DNA from: Hybos culiciformis
Taxonomy: Eukaryota > Arthropoda > Insecta > Diptera > Hybotidae
Direction: 5' to 3'
DNA: 64,000 nucleotides
Assembly (NCBI GenBank): GCA_964007475.1
Contig: OZ023275.1
Span: 31,439,619-31,503,618, forward strand
A model generated the notes under the pieces. That model was not told the origin of the DNA and did no database searches. It saw only the letters and a program-made list of their open reading frames with translations. The position numbers were made by a program, and so were the translations under genes. Below are positions 24,101-34,700 of the stretch, one piece after another (position 1 is the first letter of the stretch; every line of letters begins with the position of its first letter).

Positions 24101-27100
24101 AAGTCAAATAATTTTCTAAACTATACCTCTAAGCTAAGATATACCTCTAAGATCTTAATATTGTATTCTTAAGTTACTGCACACATTTAGTAATCATGTA
24201 TATTTCAACTACTTATACTTATTATCTAAACAATAAGTAGTAACAATAAAAATAAAAATGTCAATAAAATTATTATACTTGCTATTGTAAATATATATTG
24301 ACTTTAACTCATTTAATTTGTAATTATGAACTAATAAATTTATTGTTTACAAAACTCGTCACAAATCCATGTAAAATACATCTTAAAAAAAGATAATACA
24401 ATTTGTGTCATTAGCATTAAGTACATATTCGTTTCTATCTAATATTTCTTAAAAATTAGGAATAAAAAAAAATGTAGACGGATTTCAACAAATTCTATTG
24501 ACATTTATCTTTTGTGAATGAAATTTATTAGATTTTATCTTAATCAGTCAGTGAATATGGAATTTTCACAAAAAAAAATTTTCGTTATGATAAAAAAAAT
24601 ATTTTTTTTTGGAAATTCGTGAAAACTTATAATAATTTAACATGAGTGTTTTAAAATTTTTTAATTTGTGACAAAATTGTTGAAACTAATAAGTAATAGG
24701 TAAAACATTTTTGAATATTTGCGAAGTAAAACCTATTTTCGAACTCAAACATTTTCTTTACGTTTTTTATTTATTTATAACATACTTACTTACTTAAGCT
24801 TAATGCAAGCTATATTTATTTATTTCACTTTATACAATATAGCCTTACAATATTAGATACAATTAAAAAATTTTGTTAAATATATATAAGATTCACAATT
24901 AATTATTAAGACTTAAAATTAATAACTTCCTGTTTCTTTTACTCTTATACTCTTATTAAATCAAATAAAAAAATATGCAAAAAAAAAGCAAAAACAAATG
25001 TATACGCAAATTATTATTTTGTTTGATAATAACTGAGGTAATAACATAGAAAAAAAATATGTGTAGATATAATAGTTAGCTGACCAAATTCAAAACAGAC
25101 TTGCATTAATTACATATATGTACATATATAATAATATCGAAGGCACTTAGCACTACAAATTATTTTAACGTTTATTATTTTGCTTATCAAATGACTGAAG
25201 GTATGGTATTTAAATACATAATTGAGTTCATTAGAATATAATATTAAGATAAATTAATTTAAAAACGGTCAAATTACTTTTTGCACAAAAACAAGCTTGA
25301 TTTTATTATTATAAATTTTATATTTGCATGCATATAATGTAAAATTACATTTTAATGAGCATTCTAAAATTACATGTTTCCTCTATGCAGCATGATGACT
25401 ACTTTTGTTTAGTTGCACTTTAGAGATATTCATGTTTAAATTCTTATTTAAACGTTAACAACATTAACAACCAATTAAAATATGAGTAAACTATTGATTT
25501 TGGACTATAAGTATATGTAATATAAATTGTATTTGTGCTATAATATGTATTTGAATTCTAGAGCAAGCCAACAACAAAACACATTACATGAAAATGGAAA
25601 AAGTTTTTTAAACTACTTAAGTCTAAATTAAAACAAACATTCGCTTCTTCAACATTTTAGAACCGCTTCAAAACTTCAATAGTCCATGTTTCGAGGCCAG
25701 CTCAGGGACCAGTAAACACATCGAACATTAATCGTACTAAGTATGATCGAGTTAGAGACATGACCTTGACTTTGTTTTGTCTCAACTAAGATATTTAATT
25801 AAAATTTATTCATAGAAAAATAAAACTACTTTATGACGATACTCAATCAACTATTTGGCTGCGCCTATCAATCGGCCAGTGGTTCAAGTTGTTCAAATAT
25901 TGTCACAAAGGATACGGAATGGGGTAATGGGAACTAAAAAAAGAACTCAGATGCGAAAGTGTAATAAATCGAAATGTCGAAAACGGATTTATTCTTTTTT
26001 TCTTACTGTTCTCGATTTCTTGGCTTATTATTCATAATTATCAAACTATTCAATTCTCTCTATAATTAAAAAAAAAAAAACTAAATTTCATATTTCTAAA
26101 ATAAACGTGACACCTGATAAAATTTTAACATACTGAAATTATGTTTTGGGTTATAGTCCACTTAAGTGGTATGACTATTATACTTACATATACATAATAT
26201 TCAATGACACTAAAATATTACTCTGTAAATTTAATCATAACAAATAAAATGTTTGTTGTATTTAGAATCATAAAAATACTTACTTCAATGTACAATACAC
26301 TTATTAAAATTGTACGTAAAATACGAAATTAATAATAGTTGGATTTTATGAGTTTTTTTTTTATTTGAAATTTTTACACGAGTACGATAAATAATTAAGT
26401 AAGTACTCAGTTTAGTTTTAACAAAAAAATGATTGTAAAATTAAATTTTCAAATCAATGAAATTATTGTAGATATGTATATATACAGAAAAGCAATTTTG
26501 TCAATAAATTATACTTAAATGAATAATTTTTTTTTCATAAATTTATAAAGTATTTAAATAAGAAAAATTGTTCTCCAAATTAAATACTTTCAGTTTATTG
26601 ACGTTTGAAAATAATTTTGTAAATTCGATATATTTCCAGTATTAAACATTAGGTATTTAGAAACCAAAGAAATTTCCCAGGTACTTAATGTACCTTAGAC
26701 ATTAATTTATCCGGAGACAAATACATTGATCTAATTCTAATCTCAATGAATCAAACATTAAATTAAATGAACAAAGGGGTTTGAAAATCCTCATATATAA
26801 AGGAACACAACTCTTTCAATTTTTGCTTTCAGCAATTTCTTTTCGTTTATCGTTTAATGAAGAATTTTAATTTTTAATAAAAGTATACGGTTTCTATGTG
26901 AAGTGCCGTTATTAACACTTAAATGATAACGAAACACTATCATAATAAGTTACTTAACTAACTTATCTTATCAGCCTAAATTTTGGATTATGAACTGTAA
27001 GGGGCGAAATTTTTCTAGAAATGATATATGTTCAAAGAAGCAAGTATAATTTAAGTAAAACAATTCAAAAATTATTCTCTTTAAAGTTAATACATGAATA

Positions 27101-28814
27101 TTTTCTTGATTATGATTCTATTTTTAATAGATAATACGAACAAATTAAATATAAATATTGTTATTTTGGTATTATGCGAGGTATTATGTTAATTAAATTC
27201 AACACAAGAACATAATTTTAGAAAAAAATTCGTAATATACCCTACTCCTACTTAAGATTTCAGTGAAATGAATGAGTATTCATCAAATTCAACGTCTACT
27301 AGAAATAAACAAAGTTTTTAGGGAAACTTGAAATAGTATTTTTAGGTAGGCATATGATTTTTTGAAGAAACTTTCAGATTTCATTGTAGGTGAAATGATT
27401 TTTAAAATTTTATTGCACACACCAGAAACATTGATAAAAAACGATTATAAGTAAATATAATTATTTCTTAAATGGCACGTATATACTAACATACCTTTGT
27501 ACTTATTCTTAATGATTAATATTAAATTAAAAATATTGAAATTGATAATACTTATGTAAAATTTTTTAAATTAAACTTACTTATTGAATGAGGTGGAAAT
27601 TTGGCCCAAACGATAGCGTTGATGTTTTATTTCATTAAAACATTTCTGTTGATGACTTTGTAATCCTTCCAAAAGTTCAATATACTTTTGATTTGTGACC
27701 TTAAAAGAAAGAAAAAAAGTTTCTTTTTTTAAAACTTTTATTTAGTAGGTAGAAAAGCATACATATGTTCCTATTTATATGTAATAAATAAAATTTATAG
27801 ATTTTGGATCTTAAATAATTAGAGATATTTACTATAAGCATAAAGAATGTTAAACATACAAATAAATAAATATACTTAAATAGTATCTTAAATCTTTGTA
27901 AAGTATTTATTATACCTATCTAATATAAGAAGGAAGGTAAGTTTCTAACTTTTTAAAATCTGAAATTAGGTGCTTAGGTAGCTAAGATATTAAAACTCCA
28001 GAAAACTGGCTTTAGATAAATCAACAAGGTTTGACTCAAATTAAGGAAATTTGAACAATAAATCTAAAAGAAGCGAAACAGTAGATTTTAGATAATAGAA
28101 ACTTAAAGGCTTTGCACAAAATTAGAATAATTTTATATTATGATTTTTTTTTTTCAAATTCTATTCTATTCTAATAATTTGATATGTATATAATTAGACA
28201 CAAATATAATTGGCTTCATTTGATATTATTAAATGAGTGCTAATCGACACTGACAGCTGTTATTTTTCATAATAAAAAAAAAGTTTTATAAACCTATAGG
28301 TACGTCTGTGAATATTGGCTGTGGTGTAACCAAAACAAATGTGTTTAATTTTGTTTCAGCCATAATTTTGTATACCTAAATCGAAATATAAATTCAATAA
28401 AAAATTTAATAATTAGTTAACCACAGGTGTTATTGACTGTTAAACTGAACTTTGGTTGACCTTAAAAAAAACTCAGGTTTTCTTTTAAGAACATAAAAAC
28501 CAATTGAAAAAAAATAAACAAATTTTTTTTTCCATCCAAATACTTTTCTTGTCAGATTAGAATTTCAATTAGAAACAAAACAATATTAGGTTGGTAGGTA
28601 GTTATTATTTTCTATTTTTCTAATTTAAAATTAAGTACCAGAACTAATAAAATAATTTTACCTATATACCTATATCTTCTTTTTTTTTACTGCTTTGCGA
28701 AATTTTCATAAAATTATAAAATTATTAAAAAAAATTAATTAAAATATTTTCACTCACCTCTAAAACTTTGTACTCTTCCGTTAATTCTTCCCACTCCTTA
28801 CTTAAACTATCCAT
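21059..28814 (-). CDS. TMEM120/TACAN-family transmembrane protein (8 coding exons)
   Basis: Coding exons on the minus strand, in order: 28758-28814, 27581-27699, 23641-23773, 23180-23319, 22716-22933, 21991-22214, 21304-21456, 21059-21172. They total 1158 nt, giving 385 residues and a TAG stop. The protein has a charged, probably coiled-coil N-terminus (about 1-100), then about six membrane segments (starting near 131, 152, 188, 206, 263, 298). It ends in a hydrophilic Ser/Thr/Lys tail (349-385). Family hallmarks are [10 protein letters not shown] (94-103), [12 protein letters not shown] (161-172), NGSRIKGWW (177-185), the His pair HH (188-189), [10 protein letters not shown] (237-246) and [10 protein letters not shown] (254-263). 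Vertebrate TMEM120A/B proteins (about 340 residues) are ER/nuclear-envelope proteins involved in fat-cell differentiation. TMEM120A, proposed as a mechanosensor, has a structure like ELOVL fatty-acid elongases with bound coenzyme A. The ATG is preceded by an in-frame TAA (28824-28826) and has A at -3. Orthology is secure; the exact biochemical role is not known. Confidence 0.95.
21304..21456 (-). CDS. TMEM120 homolog coding exon 7
   Basis: Residues 298-348. Last membrane segment ([20 protein letters not shown]) followed by a basic stretch ([11 protein letters not shown]) on the presumed cytosolic side. The donor is AAG|GTAAAT. Confidence 0.93.
21991..22214 (-). CDS. TMEM120 homolog coding exon 6
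   Basis: Completes Ser223 and encodes 224-297. The most conserved part: [15 protein letters not shown], then [19 protein letters not shown]. The acceptor is TTCAG|GCATGG and the donor CAG|GTTAGT, phase 0. Confidence 0.95.
22716..22933 (-). CDS. TMEM120 homolog coding exon 5
   Basis: Completes codon 150 (Arg) and encodes residues 151-222. Contains [21 protein letters not shown] and the HH pair at 188-189, which in TMEM120A lies where ELOVL enzymes carry their histidine box. Ends in phase 1, A|GTAAGT. Confidence 0.95.
23180..23319 (-). CDS. TMEM120 homolog coding exon 4
   Basis: Residues 104-149 plus two bases of codon 150. Carries the conserved [10 protein letters not shown] stretch (106-115) and the first membrane segment (about 131-148). 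The donor is TATAG|GTAAGT. Confidence 0.93.
23641..23773 (-). CDS. TMEM120 homolog coding exon 3
   Basis: Third base of codon 59 plus residues 60-103. Ends with [10 protein letters not shown], the family motif just before the membrane domain. The acceptor is TTTGCAG|A and the donor AAA|GTAAGT, phase 0. Confidence 0.93.
23774..27580 (-). other. TMEM120 homolog intron 2 (3.8 kb)
   Basis: The largest intron of this gene. Mostly A/T-rich with no recognised element. Two islands of more balanced composition lie at 25680-25760 and 25850-25990. Neither gives a convincing exon on the gene's strand, and the 60-codon plus-strand frame at 25855 matches nothing I know. Confidence 0.7.
27581..27699 (-). 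CDS. TMEM120 homolog coding exon 2
   Basis: Residues 20-58 plus two bases of codon 59. The acceptor is TTTTAAG|GTCAC and the donor AATAA|GTAAGT. Rich in Gln, Lys and Glu, consistent with a coiled coil ([19 protein letters not shown]). Confidence 0.92.
28758..28814 (-). CDS. TMEM120 homolog coding exon 1
   Basis: Encodes residues 1-19 ([19 protein letters not shown]), the start of the N-terminal helix. Ends in phase 0 at GAG|GTGAGT. The start is fixed by an in-frame stop 12 nt upstream. Confidence 0.9.
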
Positions 28815-30384
28815 TATGATATTTTATTGTTTAACAATTTTTTTTTTGTTTTCTACTTTTCTATTTAATTTAAATAAATTAATTTCAATATTTAAACGAA
28901 AATCAATTAAAAAATATCTTATTAAAAAAAAAAAACACTTTAAGTAGAAAAAAAATTACGTAGTAAAATTTTTTTGTTTACAATTTTTTTTCTTCTTCTT
29001 GTTTGACGTTTTAATTTTTTCTGACGACACGCTATTTTGATTTAATATACCTACATTTATTTTTTTTGTTTTGCAATTTTCCGACCGACACAAACAATTT
29101 AAATTGAGGAAAGTAAACTTCAAACTAAATTAAAAAAAAAAAAACAAATTAATTAAATGAATAATTTATTTTTTTTATTAGCAATCATTAGAAACAAAAA
29201 AAAATTTTTTTTGATTTCTTTTTTCCAATACAATAAACAATACCGATAAAAATTTTTCAGACTTAGTGTTGCCAGAATAATATCAATAATAGTGGCGATT
29301 GTGTAAACTGTAGGTTTTTTTTTTTAAATTTTCAATGAAAATACAATTCAACATTTATTCACGTATTCTAGTCTTGATTTTGATTAAAGAATTTATTCAT
29401 GGTAAATTGGTTTAAAACATAACAATCCGGTAGATTTTTAACGTATTATTAGTATTACACTTACTAAATACAAACTTATTATAATTTTATTTATTTATTT
29501 ATAATAATTTTCTAAATTATTAAGTCACAATTATTACATAAATAAATAAATAAATTTAATAATATTATAGATACTGCAGCTTGAATTTGTAACTCATAAA
29601 ATCGAATATTAAAATCAATTATGGCAGCACTAAATTATCAACATGTGTACCATATCGCAGTGTCGCTTTGATGTTTGTCGCGTTGCTTTATAATGTTAAA
29701 TATAATTTGCATCATTTAATAGCATACTCTTTGTATGAACTGTTTTTTGATGCTTTCGGGCCAAAGTCAACTGTTTAAATATTTTTTGTGTATTGTATAA
29801 ATGAAAAATATAATAAAATAAAATGGCACAATTAAATTTTTAGGTTTTTATTTTAAATATCTACTAGCTTCAACATATTAAAATTTTGCATTTCTCGCAA
29901 ACTTTAAAAGGAAGTGTTGTTATTTTAGGAGAAATAAAAAAAATATTTTAATGTTTATTTTAATATTATAAGACAAAATGATAATAATAACAGCTTTATG
30001 CCCAATACGTACTTAAATCCATTATTAAGTCCATTAGAGATAAAAAATTTTTTATAGGAAATTTTAACATTATTGTTTCTAATAACTAAACAACATACCT
30101 ACCTACAACCTAAAATTTAACAGATAGATCCTAGGTGTATCTACTTAGTACGTACCTACTTAATGATTTGAAATTTACAAAAAAAAATCCTAATTTAATT
30201 AATAAGTTGAAGGGGAAGTTATCTATTTGTCAAAAAATGCTAACAAAGTTAGAGTAAATCAATAATTTTTAAACATAAAGCATAAAACATAATTATTAAT
30301 TTCAATAATCTTATGTAGTGGATAATACGGAATAGGTATTTAAGCTACCTAAGTAATTGTAATTTCTTAGTTACTTATCTAAAC

Positions 30385-30500
30385 TTGTGGAGGGGCACAT
30401 CTCCGAAAACGGGCTTCGTTCTCAAAACCCCCCAGTAAGTTTCAGTCAAAACGGTCGTGTACACGATATCTTCACAAACTGTGAAAGTAAAGACATTGCT
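30385..30500. repeat. Balanced-composition island, probable repeat fragment
   Basis: About half G+C in a region that is otherwise near 80 percent A+T. Includes GGGGCACATCTCCGAAAACG, ACCCCCC and a perfect 10-bp palindrome CGTGTACACG (30456-30465). It is not open in a useful frame. The abrupt change of composition suggests an inserted repeat, but no ends are visible. Confidence 0.35.
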
Positions 30501-30578
30501 GAACGGTTAAGTACATTTTATTAAAATTACACTGTCAATCCAATGGAAAACACAATTAAAAAACACAATGATGATATA

Positions 30579-30756
30579 GTACGATTCAAATCACTTGACC
30601 AATCCGTTATGCGAAGCTTTCCCTTTCCATTAAAAAATGCATACAAAATTTAGGGGAAATTATTTAAGAAAAAAGCTCATGCAATTTTTGTATAATAATT
30701 TTATTCAAATTTTACCCTCTCTTAAAAGCTCATTGGTCAAGTGATTTGAATCGTAC
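30579..30756. mobile_element. MITE of 178 bp with TA duplication (Tc1/mariner-like)
   Basis: GTACGATTCAAATCACTTG begins a 25-bp terminal repeat (30579-30603) that is mirrored perfectly at 30732-30756. Both ends are flanked by TA (30577-30578 and 30757-30758), as for Tc1/mariner insertions. The outer bases also mirror, so the visible symmetry runs 30 bp (30574-30603 and 30732-30761). The interior is AT-rich with no coding capacity. It sits between the two genes, 360 bp beyond the end of white. Class assignment rests only on the TA and the repeat structure. Confidence 0.82.
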
Positions 30757-31047
30757 TATATAAATAAACATATTTATTATTAATTTTTTTAATTACCTAC
30801 ATAGGTACATTTATGTTTACAAAAATTAATTTAATTTATGTATTTTTATAACTATATTCAGTATCAAAAGAAGTTGATATAAGATAGACTAAGTTTCTAA
30901 AATTATTTTCTTTACAAAAGTGCAAAAGTATTTTTTTTAAAGTTTTCACAAGATTACTGTAAGATACTAAATTTATTATTATGTCAAATACCTACTGATT
31001 TTTCAGTATTCATTCAAGAATTAAATACATAAAACTTTTTTTTTGGT

Positions 31048-31053
31048 TTTATT
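31048..31053 (-). terminator. Candidate polyadenylation signal of white
   Basis: AATAAA on the minus strand, about 62 nt after the stop codon of white. The position is typical, but the hexamer is frequent in this AT-rich DNA. Confidence 0.45.
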
Positions 31054-31114
31054 ATCATGAAAACTAAATGTTGTTTTCCAATAAAATATTGCAATTTCTT
31101 CGGTACATAAACTT

Positions 31115-31703
31115 CTAATTATTTTTATTGCTCTTTGTTTTTAAACATAATGCTATGTATGCAAATAAACGGAAACAAAAAATTAATATTGCTAATCCAA
31201 TAAAATCAAAAATTATATCATTTTTATCAAAATTCAATGTTTCTAAAATAACTTGACCAGAAGTAGGACATGTTGAATTTGAACGTGTGCATATTATTTC
31301 ACCTGGCTGAACATCAGCCCATTGATTTATTAATAATGCTTCATTACCATAACGAAACCATGACAAATATGATAACCATTTGAAATAACCTGGCACAGAA
31401 CCAGAATTTAAAAAAAACCCACCGAAGAGTAAGAATGGTATTATAACTGGTGAACCAACAGATAAGGCCATTGATGTTGATGAACTTGCACATGATATTA
31501 AATATCCAAATGATGTTGAAACATTGGCAACCAAAGTGACAATTGCCAAAGTAACTGCATAATGGGAAAAACCAGGACGTAAGCCAATCATTGGATATGT
31601 TATTGATGTGAACACAAATGGTACTAACAAAAATAATGGCAATTCAGCAATTGTTTTACCCAAAAAATAAGCATCGCAACGATATAATCTGCTTCGAGAT
31701 TCT
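31115..31703 (-). CDS. w: white coding exon 9 with stop
   Basis: Completes Arg490 and encodes 491-685. Carries the last four to five membrane segments, the conserved [20 protein letters not shown] stretch and an extracellular loop with two cysteines ([10 protein letters not shown]) before the final helix and a basic tail ending KTKSNKNN. Confidence 0.96.
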
Positions 31704-34700
31704 CTAAAAACAAAAACGATTTTGAAAAGAAGAATTGATAAAAATTAAAACTTTGATTTCAGCTAAAAATAGTGAAAAATTTTTTTTAAAAAAATCTAAC
31801 CTAGTTTTAGATTTACCTCATAAATACTGGTAATTCAGCCGTAAATACCTGTGGGAAATTAACAGCATTTTAGAAAACATATAAAGAAAAAATATTGAAA
31901 AATTTTCAACACAAATGTTATGTAAAAACATTACATTTTTTCTATGGCTCAAAAAATATTTTACAAGGTGCGTTTTATAAAGATTTTAGAAACAGAATAA
32001 CACTATTGTGTTACAAAAATTATTAATTAATTATTATGACTAAGTAATATTAAATTTGATGTTTGACCAAAGCAAAAGAAAAGCCAACAGTATAGTCATT
32101 AGTTACGTGAATACTATACAAGAGGTCTCGATTCCTAAAAGATATTTTATTAATTTACTAATTTAATAAATCCTATCAATTGTGATTAATCTATAAAAAT
32201 ATAGATTTTTATGTGTTCGTTAAAAAAAAAAACCAAATTTGAAATATAGGTATATAAATAATTAAACTAATAATGTATAAGTTTATGATAAAATTTTATA
32301 GATTTATTTTAAAAATTATTATTATTAATTAAAATTATTTTTTTTAATATTAAAAGCTTTTGTCAATTTAACAATTTATTAGCAATTTAATTCATTAAAA
32401 TAAATTCACATTTGATAATAAGTAATATATATTTAATCAAATATTATATTTATTTTAATTGCGAAAAACATATAATTAATAATAATACTGTGTAGTATAT
32501 TAGGTAGGGAAACACATAAGTTCTTTTGTACATGCATATCATTAAATTGGAACTATTAATTTGGCCAATTATTTAAGGAATATTTAAATTTCTTAATATT
32601 TAAAATTAATATAAATAAAATTTTTTATTTATATTATTGCAAGTATTATTATGAATGAGTAGAAATACTATATAGATATTAATCTATCGAATTTCAATGA
32701 TTTTTCTGTGTACATAAATACTCTCTGTTTGAAATAATTATTTTGTTTTTTTATTCAGAAGATGTGATTTTTGTAAAATATTTTCCGAGTTTATATTAAA
32801 TTTTTGTCACCCTGTATTAATAACTTTTATACACAGAAACTATTATTTTTTTTTTATTATTATTATAAAAATTTTATGTTATCCAACTTACATTAATAGT
32901 TGCAAAAACATTCTGAAACGTCATATTGGTTAGAAATAAAAATATAGCCCCATTAATATTCATAACACCATCTTGGTCTAGTTGTTGCCCCAAAAATATA
33001 AGTCCAATGAGAATTGATACCATCTATAAAAACAGTTAAAAATAATAATAATAATAAAAATATAAAGAAAAAAAAAAACAGAATTAAATATTTTAATGGA
33101 ATAAATTTTCGAAGTAATCGAGACTATTCAAAGTGAATTTACAAAAGATGAAAAAAAAGAAGAAGATTTTAACATAAATTTTTTTATTTATTTTTTTAAT
33201 CTTTATAGATTTAAATGGTTTTTCTGTTCTAAGGATATAATGATTGGTGGCGGTGGTAGAGTTGAAGGAAAAAGTTATGTTATAAAAATATACATAATAT
33301 ACATAATCTCGTGTATAACAACCTTAAATATATTACGAAAAATTTCCTATATATTAAATTGGACATGAGGGGAATATTTTAAAATTGTCTCAGGCTATTA
33401 AAATATTTTATAATAATTTTTTTTTTTTCAAGTTCCCTCTTCTGTAAACAGTTAAAATATTAAGTATTAGTATTTCATTTTATTTTAGTTACTTGCTTTA
33501 GATTTCGATTAGATATACAGAATTCTCGAATTATAAATTTAGTTTCAAAGCAAATTTATCATATAATAAGCCGAATATATTTTATCGATTGAAAAAATTT
33601 TCTTCTCTAATTATGTTAGCATTAGAAATTAAATCGATTAGGAATTAACATACTCAGAAGATTTTTTTTTTTTACATGAAATTTCTGCTTGCGTTTTACT
33701 TTTCGTTATAACCATCGAAGAATAATCCTTCTATTTGAAGAAGAAATAAAAAAATAAATTTATAGAAAATAAAATGATAATAAAAATATGGAAAATGTCT
33801 TAATTCATGATAATAAACGTTAGAAAAACAAAAATTTATATTTTTAATAAATTTTCTTCATTAAAAGATACTGATTTGCTTTAACTAAGTAAGTTATTAT
33901 TATTTTTTTCTATTTTATTCAATTTTTTTATTTAAAAATATTCTATAGTTGAATGAAAGACATTTTCATTAAAAGTTTTCCAGATTTTCTTTTTTCTTTG
34001 CAAAAAAAAAAAAAAACTTTTAAAAAATCACGCTTGGATGATTTTATGCCAATATTTTGTATAAAAAAAAATAAAATTATTATCATTATAATTTTTTTTT
34101 CTATATATATATGAAAAAAAAAATTATCGATTGATACGGTTTGATGTTGTGAGAAAATTCTTTGAAACATTATTTTTTTTTTTTTTTAATCAAAGGGAGA
34201 TTTACTTTTTCATTTTTTGTTATTTTATTTTTTTTTGTAAATATTACATCAGAAACAATTTAAGTGTAGCTCAAGCACTGTTCAATTATATGACTTTTTT
34301 TTTTTTAATCAAATGAATTAAATTTTTCAAAAATATATATATAAGTACATAATGTATGTATATAAATTTATTTTTATTTCGGTTAACTTGGAAAAAAAAA
34401 AAAAAATTCAGAAAAAAGCCAATTTATTTTTATTTCATTAATTTTTGTTTATATATATACACAGTAGTATACCTACTTACTTTATAAGAGCTGGAGTTAT
34501 TTTTATTGTATATACTTATATTTAACGTTAATTTGATTTTGAAATGGTTCAGTTGAATTTTTTTTTTGTTTTTCTGGCAATCATAGATTAGGAGTAATAA
34601 ACATATATATGAATGAATCGTATATGGGAGCAACCATACATATGTTATTATTTCAAAAGGAAAACAGACTCTTTGATTTTTATTTTTAAATGAAATTCAA

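Larger units (their letters stand above)
28815..31047. other. Intergenic region between white 3' end and TMEM120 5' end
   Basis: This 2.2-kb stretch must hold the promoter and 5' leader of the TMEM120 homolog, probably within 28820-29320. There the A/T background is broken by islands such as CTGACGACACGC and GTGTTGCCAGA. No clear TATA box or initiator could be singled out. It also contains a MITE (30579-30756) and a balanced-composition island at 30385-30500. Confidence 0.5.
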
